This document shows, in pieces, positions 44,900-53,103 of a stretch of DNA of 64,000 bases (its first letter is position 1; each line of letters opens with the position of its first letter). Origin of the DNA: Agrococcus baldri (GTDB taxonomy: Bacteria > Actinomycetota > Actinomycetes > Actinomycetales > Microbacteriaceae). The notes under the pieces are model-generated. The model saw nothing but the letters and a program-made list of their open reading frames with translations, searched no databases and was not told where the DNA came from. The position numbers were made by a program, and so were the translations under genes. The DNA is taken from NCBI GenBank assembly GCA_900114805.1, contig FOZN01000003.1, forward strand, positions 124,001 through 188,000, read 5' to 3'.

Positions 44900-47877
44900 T
44901 GGCCACCTGGCTCTCGCGGGTCGGCGCCGCATCCATGCGCCGCGCCTGGTTCGTCATCATCGCCTGGGTGATCGCCCTCGCCGGCGTGCTCGGCGGCGCG
45001 TTCGCGCTCGGTCCGAACATGCAGGAGTCGTTCGACATCCCCGGCACCGAGTCGCAGGAGGCGCTCGACCACCTCGGCAGCGTCTTCCCGCAAGTCGCGG
45101 GCAGCTCGGTGCAGGTCGTGCTCTCCGCCGATGGCGGCATCGAGGCGCACCGCGACGCCATCGAGCGGCAGGCCGAGGCGATCGGCGACATCGACCTGGT
45201 GGCGCAGGCGGTCGACCCGTGGAGCGAGTTCGCGAACGACCAGATCTCCGCCGACGGCACGGTCGCGTACACGCTCGTGCAGTTCGAGCCCACCGACGGC
45301 GCGAAGCCGACGACCCTCGACGAGGTGGTGGCGACGGCGGATGCGCTGCGCGCGTCGGGCGTGCAGGTCGAGTTCGGGGGTCAGGTCTTCCAGTCGCAGT
45401 CGGTCGGCGTCACCATCGTCGAGGTGTTCGGCGTGGTCTTCGCCGGCGTGGTGCTGTTCGTCACGTTCTGGTCGCTGCTGACCGCCGGCATGCCGCTGCT
45501 GACCGCGCTCGTCGGGGTCGGCATCACCATGGGCGGCGTGCTGGGCGCCTCGGCGCTGGTCACCGTCTCGAACTCTGCGCCGCTGATGGCGCTGATGATC
45601 GGGCTCGCCGTCGGCATCGACTACGCGCTGTTCATCCTCTCCCGGCACCGCTCGCAGCTGGCGCGCGGCATGGGCGTGATCGCCTCGGGCTCGCTCGCCG
45701 TCGGCACCTCGGGCACGGCGGTGGTCTTCGCCGGCATCACGGTGATCGTGGCGCTCGTGGGCCTGCTGATCGTGAACATCCCGTTCCTGTCGGTGATGGC
45801 GATCGGCGCCGCCGGCTCGGTGGCGGTCGCCATCGCCGCGGCCACCACCCTGCTGCCGGCGATCATGGCGCTCGCGGGCGAGCGGCTGCGGCCGAAGGCC
45901 GGCGGCCGCGCGCACCGGCTGGCGCTGCGCGACGTCGACGCGGAGCCGACGCTCGGCATGCGCTGGGTCACCGCCGTCTCGAAGCGTCCGCTGCTGGCCA
46001 TCCTGGGCGTCGTCGCGGTGACGGTCGTGACGGCGCTGCCGGTCGCCTCCCTGCAGCTCGCGCTGCCCGACAACGGCCGCGAGGCCGCCGGCAGCACGCA
46101 GCGCATCGCGAACGACACGCTGCAGGAGGCCTTCGGCGACGGCACCACCGGGCCCTTGGTGGTGATGCTCGACATCACGCAGGTCACCGACGTCATGGGC
46201 ACGATCGACGCGGTCGCCGACGAGCTCGAGCAGGTGCCGGGCGTCGACCGCATCGCCGGCGCCTTCCCCGACGCGACCGTCGACACGGCCATCATCCAGG
46301 TGATCCCGACCACGGGGCCCGCTGACGTCGCGACCGTCGACGTCGTGCACGCACTCCGCGAGCTCGCGCCCGCGATCGAGGCCGAGCACGCCACGCCGAT
46401 GGCGGTCACCGGCATGACCGCCGTGCAGATCGACCTCTCGCAGCGCCTCGCCGACGCGCTCGTGCCCTTCGGCGCCGTGGTCGTCTCGCTCTCGGTGCTG
46501 ATCCTGCTGCTGGTGTTCCGCTCGATCCTGGTGCCGCTCACGGCGGCGCTCGGCTTCGTGCTCTCGGTGCTGGCCGCCTTCGGCGCGACCGTGGCGATCT
46601 TCCAGTGGGGCTGGGCCGCCGAGCTGCTGCACTTCGAGGCCGGTCCGATCCTGTCGTTCATGCCGGTGCTGACGATGTCGGTGCTGTTCGGGCTGGCGAT
46701 GGACTACCAGATGTTCCTCGTCAGCGGCATGCGCGAGGCCTACGCCCACGGGCACCCGTCCGATCCCGACAGGGCGAGGAGCGCCGTGCGGCACGGCTTC
46801 GCCGCCAACGCCCGCGTCGTCACCGCGGCGGCGCTGATCATGTTCTTCGTCTTCTTCGCGTTCGTGCCGGAGGGCATGGCGATGATCAAGGCCATCGCGT
46901 TCGGGCTCGCATTCGGCGTCGCCATCGACGCCTTCCTGGTGCGCATGACGCTCGTGCCGGCGCTCATGACCCTGATGGGCGAGCGCGCCTGGTGGCTGCC
47001 GAGGTGGCTCGACCGCATCCTGCCGAACATGGATGTCGAGGGCGAGAGCCTCGGCCGGCACCGCGCCGCACTGGCCTGGGCGGCGGATGCGGGCGGTCAC
47101 CTCGCGCTCGAGCGGCTGCGCCCCGAGCTGGGGCACGACCTGCCGGGCGAGCAGTCCTGGACGCTCACGGCCCCGCGCGGCGCGGTCGTGCGCCTCGACG
47201 GCTCGTTCGCCGAGCGGCAGCGCCTCGCGCACGCGCTGCTGAGCGACATCGGCGCGACCGGCAGTGCCCACCTCGGCGGCGCCGCGCTGCCGGGCGACGC
47301 GGCGACCATCCGGCAGCGGATGGCGCTGGTCGATCTCGACCTGGCAGGATCCGGCAGCCACCAGGAATCCGCCCACCAGGCCGCGCGGGCAGCGCTCGCA
47401 CTGCGCTCGCCCTTCGCGATCGGCACGGTGCTCGACCGCCGGGCGAGCACCCTTGTCGAGCGCGCCGGCATCGCGGCGGGCACGCCCATCGACGCCGCGG
47501 CGCCCATGGCGCGCCTCGCGCCGCTCGCGCGCGCCGCCGTGCTGCTGGCCATCGCGATGGAGCGCACGCCGAGCTTGCTCTGGATCGACGCCGCCGGCGG
47601 CGCGCCCACCGGCGCGGCCGCGATCGCAGCCCGGCTGGGCGGCGACGACGTGACCATCGTCACGAGCGAGGCATCGCCCGAGGCGCACGGCCGGGCGGCG
47701 ATCGAGCTCGCCCCGGCCAGTGCTGCAGCTGAAGACCGTGCCGCAGCGGAGGACCGCCTGGACGAGCCGCGCGAGGCCGAGGCGGCCCGCGCGGCGGCCG
47801 CAGCCGCATCCGCCCACCCACCGACCGACAGCGACGCCCCCGCCGGCGATCTCGCGACCACGGGAGCAGACCGATGA
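44899..47877 (+). CDS. MMPL family transporter with a degenerate ABC-ATPase-like C-terminal domain
   Basis: A 992-residue membrane protein. Residues 1-715 are a complete MMPL (RND-type) transporter: two blocks of one plus five helices with periplasmic loops (LGPNMQESFDIPGTESQEAL) and the proton-relay motifs MIGLAVGIDYALFIL and SVLFGLAMDYQMFLVSGMRE. Residues about 735-940 resemble an ABC ATPase: RLDGSFAERQRLAHALL in the Walker A place, MARLAPLARAAVLLAIAMERTP like the signature region, LLWIDAAGG like Walker B and IVTSEASPE like the H-loop, but Walker A Gly-Lys, the catalytic Glu and the His are all absent. A low-complexity Ala/Glu tail ends it. ATG overlaps both neighbours. It probably exports a lipid or drug. 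Confidence 0.88.
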   Translation: MATWLSRVGAASMRRAWFVIIAWVIALAGVLGGAFALGPNMQESFDIPGTESQEALDHLGSVFPQVAGSSVQVVLSADGGIEAHRDAIERQAEAIGDIDLVAQAVDPWSEFANDQISADGTVAYTLVQFEPTDGAKPTTLDEVVATADALRASGVQVEFGGQVFQSQSVGVTIVEVFGVVFAGVVLFVTFWSLLTAGMPLLTALVGVGITMGGVLGASALVTVSNSAPLMALMIGLAVGIDYALFILSRHRSQLARGMGVIASGSLAVGTSGTAVVFAGITVIVALVGLLIVNIPFLSVMAIGAAGSVAVAIAAATTLLPAIMALAGERLRPKAGGRAHRLALRDVDAEPTLGMRWVTAVSKRPLLAILGVVAVTVVTALPVASLQLALPDNGREAAGSTQRIANDTLQEAFGDGTTGPLVVMLDITQVTDVMGTIDAVADELEQVPGVDRIAGAFPDATVDTAIIQVIPTTGPADVATVDVVHALRELAPAIEAEHATPMAVTGMTAVQIDLSQRLADALVPFGAVVVSLSVLILLLVFRSILVPLTAALGFVLSVLAAFGATVAIFQWGWAAELLHFEAGPILSFMPVLTMSVLFGLAMDYQMFLVSGMREAYAHGHPSDPDRARSAVRHGFAANARVVTAAALIMFFVFFAFVPEGMAMIKAIAFGLAFGVAIDAFLVRMTLVPALMTLMGERAWWLPRWLDRILPNMDVEGESLGRHRAALAWAADAGGHLALERLRPELGHDLPGEQSWTLTAPRGAVVRLDGSFAERQRLAHALLSDIGATGSAHLGGAALPGDAATIRQRMALVDLDLAGSGSHQESAHQAARAALALRSPFAIGTVLDRRASTLVERAGIAAGTPIDAAAPMARLAPLARAAVLLAIAMERTPSLLWIDAAGGAPTGAAAIAARLGGDDVTIVTSEASPEAHGRAAIELAPASAAAEDRAAAEDRLDEPREAEAARAAAAAASAHPPTDSDAPAGDLATTGADR

Positions 47878-50093
47878 GCCCAGTGTCCACTTCCTTCGGG
47901 TTCACGCCCTCTGGGCTGAAGAAGGCCGTCGCCCTGACCGCGGCGGCAGCGACCCCGTTCGCGATCGCCGCGCTCGCCGCCTGGTCGTTCGGGCCGGCCG
48001 CCGACGGCGAGCGCGACGTGCCGGCCGCGGTCGTGAACCTCGACGAGATGCTCACGACCACCGCCGCCGACGGCACCGAATCGAGCATGTTCGCCGGGCG
48101 CCAGGTCGTCACCGACCTGGTCGCCGACGAGGACGACGGCTTCGCCATCCGCATCCTGAACGAGGAGGATGCCGCCGACGCGCTCGCGGCCGGCGAGGTG
48201 CAGGCGATCGTCACGATCCCCGCCGACTTCTCGCAGCGGGTGCTGAGCCTGCAGGGCGAGGAGCCGCAGCAGGCGGGCATCCGCATCGTCACCGACGCGA
48301 GCTCCAGCGGGCTCGCGACCAGCCTCGCGACCGAGACCGGGGAGGCGATCATGAACTCATTCGGCGACATGGTCACGAACGGCTTCATCTCGGGCATCTA
48401 CGGCGGCATGGGTACGATCGCAGAGCAGCTCGGTGCCGCGGCGGACGGCGGGGATGCGCTGGGGGCTGGAGGCGCGGACCTCGCCTCCGGCCTGGGCGAC
48501 CTCGCCGGGGGCATCGACCAGCTCGCCGACGGCGCGGGGCAGTCGCAGGACGGCGCTGCGCAGCTCGCGGACGGCGGGCAGCAGCTCGCCGCCGGGCTCG
48601 GCACCGCGCAGGGCGGCATCGGGCAGCTCGCCGACGGCTCGGCGCAGCTGAGCGACGGCGTCGACCAGTACACCGGCGGCGTCGACCAGCTCGCCGGTGG
48701 TGCCGCGCAGCTGAGCGACGGCGTCGCGCAGTACACCGCCGGCGTCGACCGGTTCGCCGCCGGTGTGCAGCAGGCGACCTCGCAGATCTCTGCAGGGCTC
48801 GACGAAGCGGTCGCGGCCGGCGGCATCGGCCAGCTCGAGACCGCCATCGGGCAGTCGAGCACGGGCGCGGCACAGCTCCTCGCGGCGCTCGAGGCCGACC
48901 CCGCCACCGACCCGCAGGCGTTGGAGGCCGCGCGGCAGCTGGCCGGCGGGCTCCAGCAGCTGGATCAGCAGGACCTCGCCGGGCAGCTCACCGCCGGCCT
49001 GGGGGAGGCCACCGCCGGCCTCGACCAGCTCGACGCCGGCGCGACGCAGCTGATCGCCGGCGGCGCTGGCCTCCGCGACGGCGCATCGCAGCTCGCCGAC
49101 GGCGCGGCGCAGGTCTCGGCGGGCTCGCCGGCGCTGCGCGAGGGCGCATCGCAGCTCGCCGACGGCCTCGGCCAGCTCGACGGGCAGTTCGGCGCCTCCG
49201 TCTCCGGGGCGCAGCAGCTCGCCGACGGCACCGGCGAGCTCGCCGGCGGCCTCGGCCAGCTGGAATCGGGCGCGGTGCAGCTCGCCGCGGGTGCGCGCTC
49301 GGCCCAGACCGGCGCCGCGCAGCTCGGCGACGGCGGCACCGAGCTGGCCGACGGGCTGCGCGAGGGCATCGCGCAGATGCCGCAGCTCAGCGACGCCGAG
49401 CTCGCGCAGCTCTCCGACGTCGCCACCAACCCGATCGGCTTCGACCTCGCCCAGCAGCACGCCGTGCCGACCGGCGAGGCGCGCGTGGCGACGATCGCCG
49501 TGCCGATCGGCCTGTGGCTCGGCGCGCTCGCGCTGGTGCTCGTGCTGCTGCGCGCCGCCAGGCGCACGCTCGCCTCGGCGGAGTCCGACGGCCGCGTGCT
49601 CATGACCCTGCTGATCCGCTCCGCCTGGGTCGTCGGCCTGCAGGCCGTGCTCGCGACGCTCGTCGTGCACGCCATCGGCGGGGTGGCCTGGGCCTCGGCG
49701 CCGGCGACGCTCGGCATCGCGCTGCTGTTCGCGGCGGTCGCGACCCTGCTGCACGTGGCGCTGGTCGCCTGGTGGGGGCCGGTCGGAGCGGTGGTCTCGC
49801 TCGTGCTGCTGGCGCTGCAGGCGGTCGCCGCCGGCGGACTCGTGCCGCGCGAGGTGCTGGGCGAGGGCTTCGCCGCCATCGCGCCGGCGCTGCCGATGAC
49901 GCACGCGGTCGATGCGCTGCAGGCGGTCTCGGCCGGCGCCGGCGGCGCCGGCGGCGCGGTCGCGATGCTGCTGCTGTTCGCGGGGTTCGGGCTGCTCGCG
50001 GCCTATCTGGCCGTGCGCGCGGCGCGGCGCCGCGAGACGGGCGAGCGCGTCCGCGCGCTCGACGCGCTGGCACCCACCCCAGCCGTGGCTTGA
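47874..50093 (+). CDS. YhgE/Pip family membrane protein with LxxG heptad repeats
   Basis: A 739-residue protein. A start-proximal helix (ALTAAAATPFAIAALAAW) leads to an extracytoplasmic domain with ERDVPAAVVNLDE, typical of YhgE/Pip proteins (phage-infection-protein and ESX/type VII-associated family). About residues 190-500 contain many repeats such as QLADGAAQL and QLAGG, which form long amphipathic helices. The last 220 residues hold five or six helices (VPIGLWLGALALVLVLL; GFAAIAPALPMTHAVDALQAV is the conserved ABC-2-like end). It starts within the MMPL stop (ATGA), so both are coexpressed under TetR control. Confidence 0.88.
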   Translation: MSPVSTSFGFTPSGLKKAVALTAAAATPFAIAALAAWSFGPAADGERDVPAAVVNLDEMLTTTAADGTESSMFAGRQVVTDLVADEDDGFAIRILNEEDAADALAAGEVQAIVTIPADFSQRVLSLQGEEPQQAGIRIVTDASSSGLATSLATETGEAIMNSFGDMVTNGFISGIYGGMGTIAEQLGAAADGGDALGAGGADLASGLGDLAGGIDQLADGAGQSQDGAAQLADGGQQLAAGLGTAQGGIGQLADGSAQLSDGVDQYTGGVDQLAGGAAQLSDGVAQYTAGVDRFAAGVQQATSQISAGLDEAVAAGGIGQLETAIGQSSTGAAQLLAALEADPATDPQALEAARQLAGGLQQLDQQDLAGQLTAGLGEATAGLDQLDAGATQLIAGGAGLRDGASQLADGAAQVSAGSPALREGASQLADGLGQLDGQFGASVSGAQQLADGTGELAGGLGQLESGAVQLAAGARSAQTGAAQLGDGGTELADGLREGIAQMPQLSDAELAQLSDVATNPIGFDLAQQHAVPTGEARVATIAVPIGLWLGALALVLVLLRAARRTLASAESDGRVLMTLLIRSAWVVGLQAVLATLVVHAIGGVAWASAPATLGIALLFAAVATLLHVALVAWWGPVGAVVSLVLLALQAVAAGGLVPREVLGEGFAAIAPALPMTHAVDALQAVSAGAGGAGGAVAMLLLFAGFGLLAAYLAVRAARRRETGERVRALDALAPTPAVA

Positions 50094-50115
50094 GCAGATC
50101 CTGCGCCGGCGCGCA

Positions 50116-50149
50116 TTGACACGGCAGCGGCGCAGGGCGAAGATAACGC
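50116..50149 (+). promoter_or_regulatory. Possible promoter before the membrane protein/multicopper oxidase pair
   Basis: An exact TTGACA (50116-50121) lies in the 186-base gap. The best -10-like sequences, GATAAC or TAACGC (50142-50149), are 20-22 bases away, too far for an ordinary promoter. The remainder of the gap (50094-50268) shows no gene or hairpin. Confidence 0.3.
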
Positions 50150-50279
50150 TGTTCGTCATCGGTCGCGCGCTGACGAGCCGCCTCTCCTGCCGCGACGCAG
50201 CACGCATCGCGATGCGCCGAGCACGCTCGGCACCTCAGCAGCGCCCGATCCGGGCATCCGGTTCCAATGGAGGAATCAC

Positions 50280-50735
50280 ATGCGCACGACCTATCGCGTC
50301 CTCGCATTCGTCATCTGCGGCCTCGTCATGCTGCAGGCCGCTTCCCACGCCTGGCTCTCCTCAGGCCTGGCGATCTACATCGGCGAGGGCGGCACCCTCG
50401 ACCCGAACGCGCCGCCCGCCTTCCCCGAGGCGCTGGGCTTCATGATCCACGGCATGAACGGCATGTACGTCATCCCGGTGGTGGCGATCCTGCTGCTGGT
50501 CGTGTCGTTCTTCGCGAAGGTTCCCCGCGGTGTGATGTGGGCGGTGGTCGTGCTCGTGCTCGTCGCGCTGCAGGTGACGCTCGGCATCCTCGGCCACGAG
50601 ATGTCGGCGCTGGCGTTCCTGCACGGCCTGAACGCGCTGCTGCTGTTCGGCGCCGCACTCCTGGCGGGCATGCGGGCGAAGGCGCCGGCACGGGTCGCCG
50701 CCGAGGCGCCCCGCACCTCCGTCGGCGTCGGCTGA
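50280..50735 (+). CDS. Four-helix membrane protein (DUF6220-like), possible heme or copper partner
   Basis: A 151-residue protein with four membrane helices and conserved-looking His at FMIHGMNGMYVI, GILGHEMSALAF and AFLHGLNALLLFGAAL. The pattern of HGxNA in the last helix and an early helix with LVMLQAASHAWL resembles DUF6220 proteins, which are unassigned. GGAGGA is five bases before the ATG. It is followed after 34 bases by a multicopper oxidase. The intramembrane His could bind heme or copper; this is inference. Confidence 0.68.
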   Translation: MRTTYRVLAFVICGLVMLQAASHAWLSSGLAIYIGEGGTLDPNAPPAFPEALGFMIHGMNGMYVIPVVAILLLVVSFFAKVPRGVMWAVVVLVLVALQVTLGILGHEMSALAFLHGLNALLLFGAALLAGMRAKAPARVAAEAPRTSVGVG

Positions 50736-50769
50736 CGCCGGGCCGCCCGGCACAGCGCAGGAGCCTCCG

Positions 50770-52350
50770 GTGCGCCCGACCCGCCGCTCGCGGGCCGGGC
50801 GCATCGGGCGCGTGCTGGCCGGGCTTGTCGCACTCGCCGCGCTCGTCGCCGTCGGCACGATGTGGTGGTCGAGCCTGCGCCCGGCGACCTACTCGGCGCT
50901 CGCGATGGGCGTGCCCGACACCGGCGACGGCACCACCAGCGCCGACGCCGACCACGGGCACGGCGTAGGCGACGACGGGGACGGCCCCGACGCATCCGCC
51001 GTGCCCGTCACCGAGCTGGTCGCCGACCCGCTGCGCGTGCCAGACGTGCACGTCGAGCTCGTCGCGCGCGCCGAGAGCGTGACGCTGCCGTCGGGGGAGT
51101 CGTTCGACGGCATCACGCTCAACGCCGTCACGCCGGGCCCGGAGATCCGCCTGCGGCAGGGGCAGCTGGTGGAGGTGGTGCTGGTCAACGAGTCGGTGGC
51201 GGGCGGCGCGACCCTGCACTGGCACGGCGTCGACGTGCCGGCGGCCATGGACGGCGTCGCCGGGGTGACGCAGGATGCGGTGCTGCCCGGCGAGCGCTTC
51301 GCCTACCGCTTCGTCGCCGAGGACGCCGGCAGCTACTGGTACCACTCGCACCAGGTCTCGCACGAGCAGGTGGTGGCCGGCATGTTCGGGGCGCTGATCG
51401 TCGAGCCGGTCGAGCCGGGTGGCGCCGACGGGCCGGACGGGGCTGATGAGCCGGGCGATCCCGATGAGCCGGACGAGCCAGGCGGCACCGCATCCGACGC
51501 CGTCGCGCTGCTGCACACCTACCCGGGCACCTCACGCACGCTCAACGGCACGGCCGGCGAGGTGCGGCACGAGGCAGGGCCGGGGGATGCGGTGCGGGTG
51601 CGCGTCGCCAACACCGACAGCACCCCGACCGCGGTCTGGGTGAGCGGCGGACCCTTCCGCGTGCTCGCGGTGGACGGCACCGAACTGCACGGGCCGACCC
51701 CGCTCGAGCGGCAGAGGCTGCAGGTCAGCGCTGGAGGACGCATCGACCTCGAGGTGACGGTGCCGGCCTCCGGAGCCGTGCGCGTGCAGGCGCTCGGCGT
51801 CTCGCTGCTCGTCGGCCCGGCGGATGCCGAGGCCCCGACGGTCCCCGCGCCCGCCGAGCTCGTCGACCTGCTGCACTACGGCACCCTGGCGCCGCTCGGC
51901 TTCGACCCGACGCGGCCCGACCGGAGCTTCGCCTACGACATCGGCCGCGCTCCCGGCTTCCTCGCCGGCGTGCCCGGCATCTGGTGGACCATCAACGGGC
52001 GGATGGGCGACGACGTGCCGATGTACATGGTGCGGGAGGGCGACGTGGTGGAGATGCGCATCACCAACGGCTCTGGCGAGGTGCACCCGATGCACCTGCA
52101 CGGTCACCACGTCGTGGTGCTCGCGCGCGACGGGGTCGCTGCCACCGGGAGCCCGTGGTGGGTGGACTCGCTCGACGTCGGCCACGGCGAGAGCTACGAC
52201 GTCGCCTTCGTCGCCGACAACCCCGGCATCTGGATGGACCACTGCCACACGCTGCCGCACGCGGTTGAGGGGCTCGTGACGCACCTCATGTACGAGGGCG
52301 TGACGACGCCGTTCCTGCTCGGGCGGGGCTCCGGGAACGAGCCGGAGTAG
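50770..52350 (+). CDS. Membrane-anchored multicopper oxidase
   Basis: A 526-residue oxidase with an N-terminal membrane helix. Copper ligands are visible in the four canonical blocks: HWHG (about residue 152), WYHSH (residue 193), HPMHLHGHHV and HCHTLPHAVEGL near the end, giving a complete type 1 and trinuclear centre. Before the cupredoxin domains is an Asp/Gly/His-rich linker (ADADHGHGVGDDGDGPD), and an acidic Pro/Asp/Gly insert (residues about 215-240, PDGADEPGDPDEPDEPGG) separates domains 1 and 2. It probably oxidises Cu(I) or phenolics outside the membrane. GTG with AGGAG upstream. Confidence 0.9.
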   Translation: MRPTRRSRAGRIGRVLAGLVALAALVAVGTMWWSSLRPATYSALAMGVPDTGDGTTSADADHGHGVGDDGDGPDASAVPVTELVADPLRVPDVHVELVARAESVTLPSGESFDGITLNAVTPGPEIRLRQGQLVEVVLVNESVAGGATLHWHGVDVPAAMDGVAGVTQDAVLPGERFAYRFVAEDAGSYWYHSHQVSHEQVVAGMFGALIVEPVEPGGADGPDGADEPGDPDEPDEPGGTASDAVALLHTYPGTSRTLNGTAGEVRHEAGPGDAVRVRVANTDSTPTAVWVSGGPFRVLAVDGTELHGPTPLERQRLQVSAGGRIDLEVTVPASGAVRVQALGVSLLVGPADAEAPTVPAPAELVDLLHYGTLAPLGFDPTRPDRSFAYDIGRAPGFLAGVPGIWWTINGRMGDDVPMYMVREGDVVEMRITNGSGEVHPMHLHGHHVVVLARDGVAATGSPWWVDSLDVGHGESYDVAFVADNPGIWMDHCHTLPHAVEGLVTHLMYEGVTTPFLLGRGSGNEPE

Positions 52351-52354
52351 CGCC

Positions 52355-53020
52355 TCACGCGCGCCGGAACTCTGCCCGCCACACGCCCAGCCGGCTGGGG
52401 GAATCGGGCGCCGCGAACTCCTCCACCGACACGGCCGTGAGCCCGCCCTGTCCGAATGCCTCGATCTCTTGCCGGTGCAGCGGCCACGGCGGGCCGCCCT
52501 CGCCTTCCCGCTCGGCGATGGCTTGCACCACCAGCAGTGAGCCGCCGGGCGCCACGAGTGCGCGGACACCGGCGGTGAGCTCCTTCCGGACGCTGGGATG
52601 CACGGCTTGGACTGTGTAGATCTCGACGACGAGGTCGAACGCGCCGATCCACTCGTTCGGCAGATCGAGCAGATCGCCGACGGCGTACGTCACCGCCGAG
52701 CCGTGGCGCCGGTCGCGGGCCGCGGCGACGGCGGTCGGCGAGATGTCGAAGGCGGTCGTCGTGTAGCCGAGCCTGGACAGGTGCTCGGCATCGGCGCCGA
52801 GCCCGCATCCGACGACGACGGCGGCGCCGCTCGCGGTGCCGGGATCAGGGGCGCCCATCCACGATGCCAGTGCAGGGTGCGGCGCGTCCCGCTCCCACGG
52901 CATCGTGATGTCGCCGTGGTCGGCGGCCGCCCAGAGCCGCTCGAACCAAGCTGTGGGCTCGGTCGGATCGGCGTTCCCGAGCCGTGCGGTCTCGGACTGC
53001 CAGGAGCGGGGTTCGACCAT
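52355..53020 (-). CDS. Class I SAM-dependent methyltransferase
   Basis: A 221-residue methyltransferase: a Trp-rich head (AWFERLWAAADHGDITMPWER), then motif I VVVGCGLGADAEHL and FDISPTAVAAAR, motif II (FDLVVEIYTVQAVH) and APGGSLLVVQAI. The head and fold resemble thiopurine S-methyltransferase-like enzymes. ATG 53020 is seven bases from TATCGT (53033-53028), consistent with a leaderless mRNA. It is divergent from the ketosynthase operon and may modify its product, though it could equally be unrelated. Confidence 0.88.
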   Translation of the reverse strand: MVEPRSWQSETARLGNADPTEPTAWFERLWAAADHGDITMPWERDAPHPALASWMGAPDPGTASGAAVVVGCGLGADAEHLSRLGYTTTAFDISPTAVAAARDRRHGSAVTYAVGDLLDLPNEWIGAFDLVVEIYTVQAVHPSVRKELTAGVRALVAPGGSLLVVQAIAEREGEGGPPWPLHRQEIEAFGQGGLTAVSVEEFAAPDSPSRLGVWRAEFRRA

Positions 53021-53027
53021 GGCGTCG

Positions 53028-53096
53028 ACGATAGGTGGGCGCGGGCCCGCGGACAAGGTCGCGCCGTCCGGCGTGCGCCAGCTCAGCGGATACGCT
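53028..53096. promoter_or_regulatory. Divergent leaderless promoters (methyltransferase / ketosynthase operon)
   Basis: TATCGT (53033-53028, minus) and TACGCT (53091-53096, plus) each lie seven bases from their start codons. The shared 83-base region implies joint regulation. Confidence 0.5.
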
Positions 53097-53103
53097 CACG
53101 CGT

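Noticed and set aside
44446-47817. A 1123-codon open frame on the minus strand opposite the MMPL gene
   Set aside because: It is rich in Arg, His, Gly and Asp without domains, as expected for the antisense of a GC-rich gene; the plus strand encodes a clear transporter.
48520-49360. Repetitive DNA that could be taken for a CRISPR array or tandem repeat locus
   Set aside because: The repeats keep one reading frame and encode LxxG heptads of the YhgE-type protein; there are no spacers.
52355-53020. Methyltransferase as a firm member of the ketosynthase gene cluster
   Set aside because: It is divergent and resembles small-molecule S-methyltransferases found in many settings; shared promoter space alone does not prove a link.
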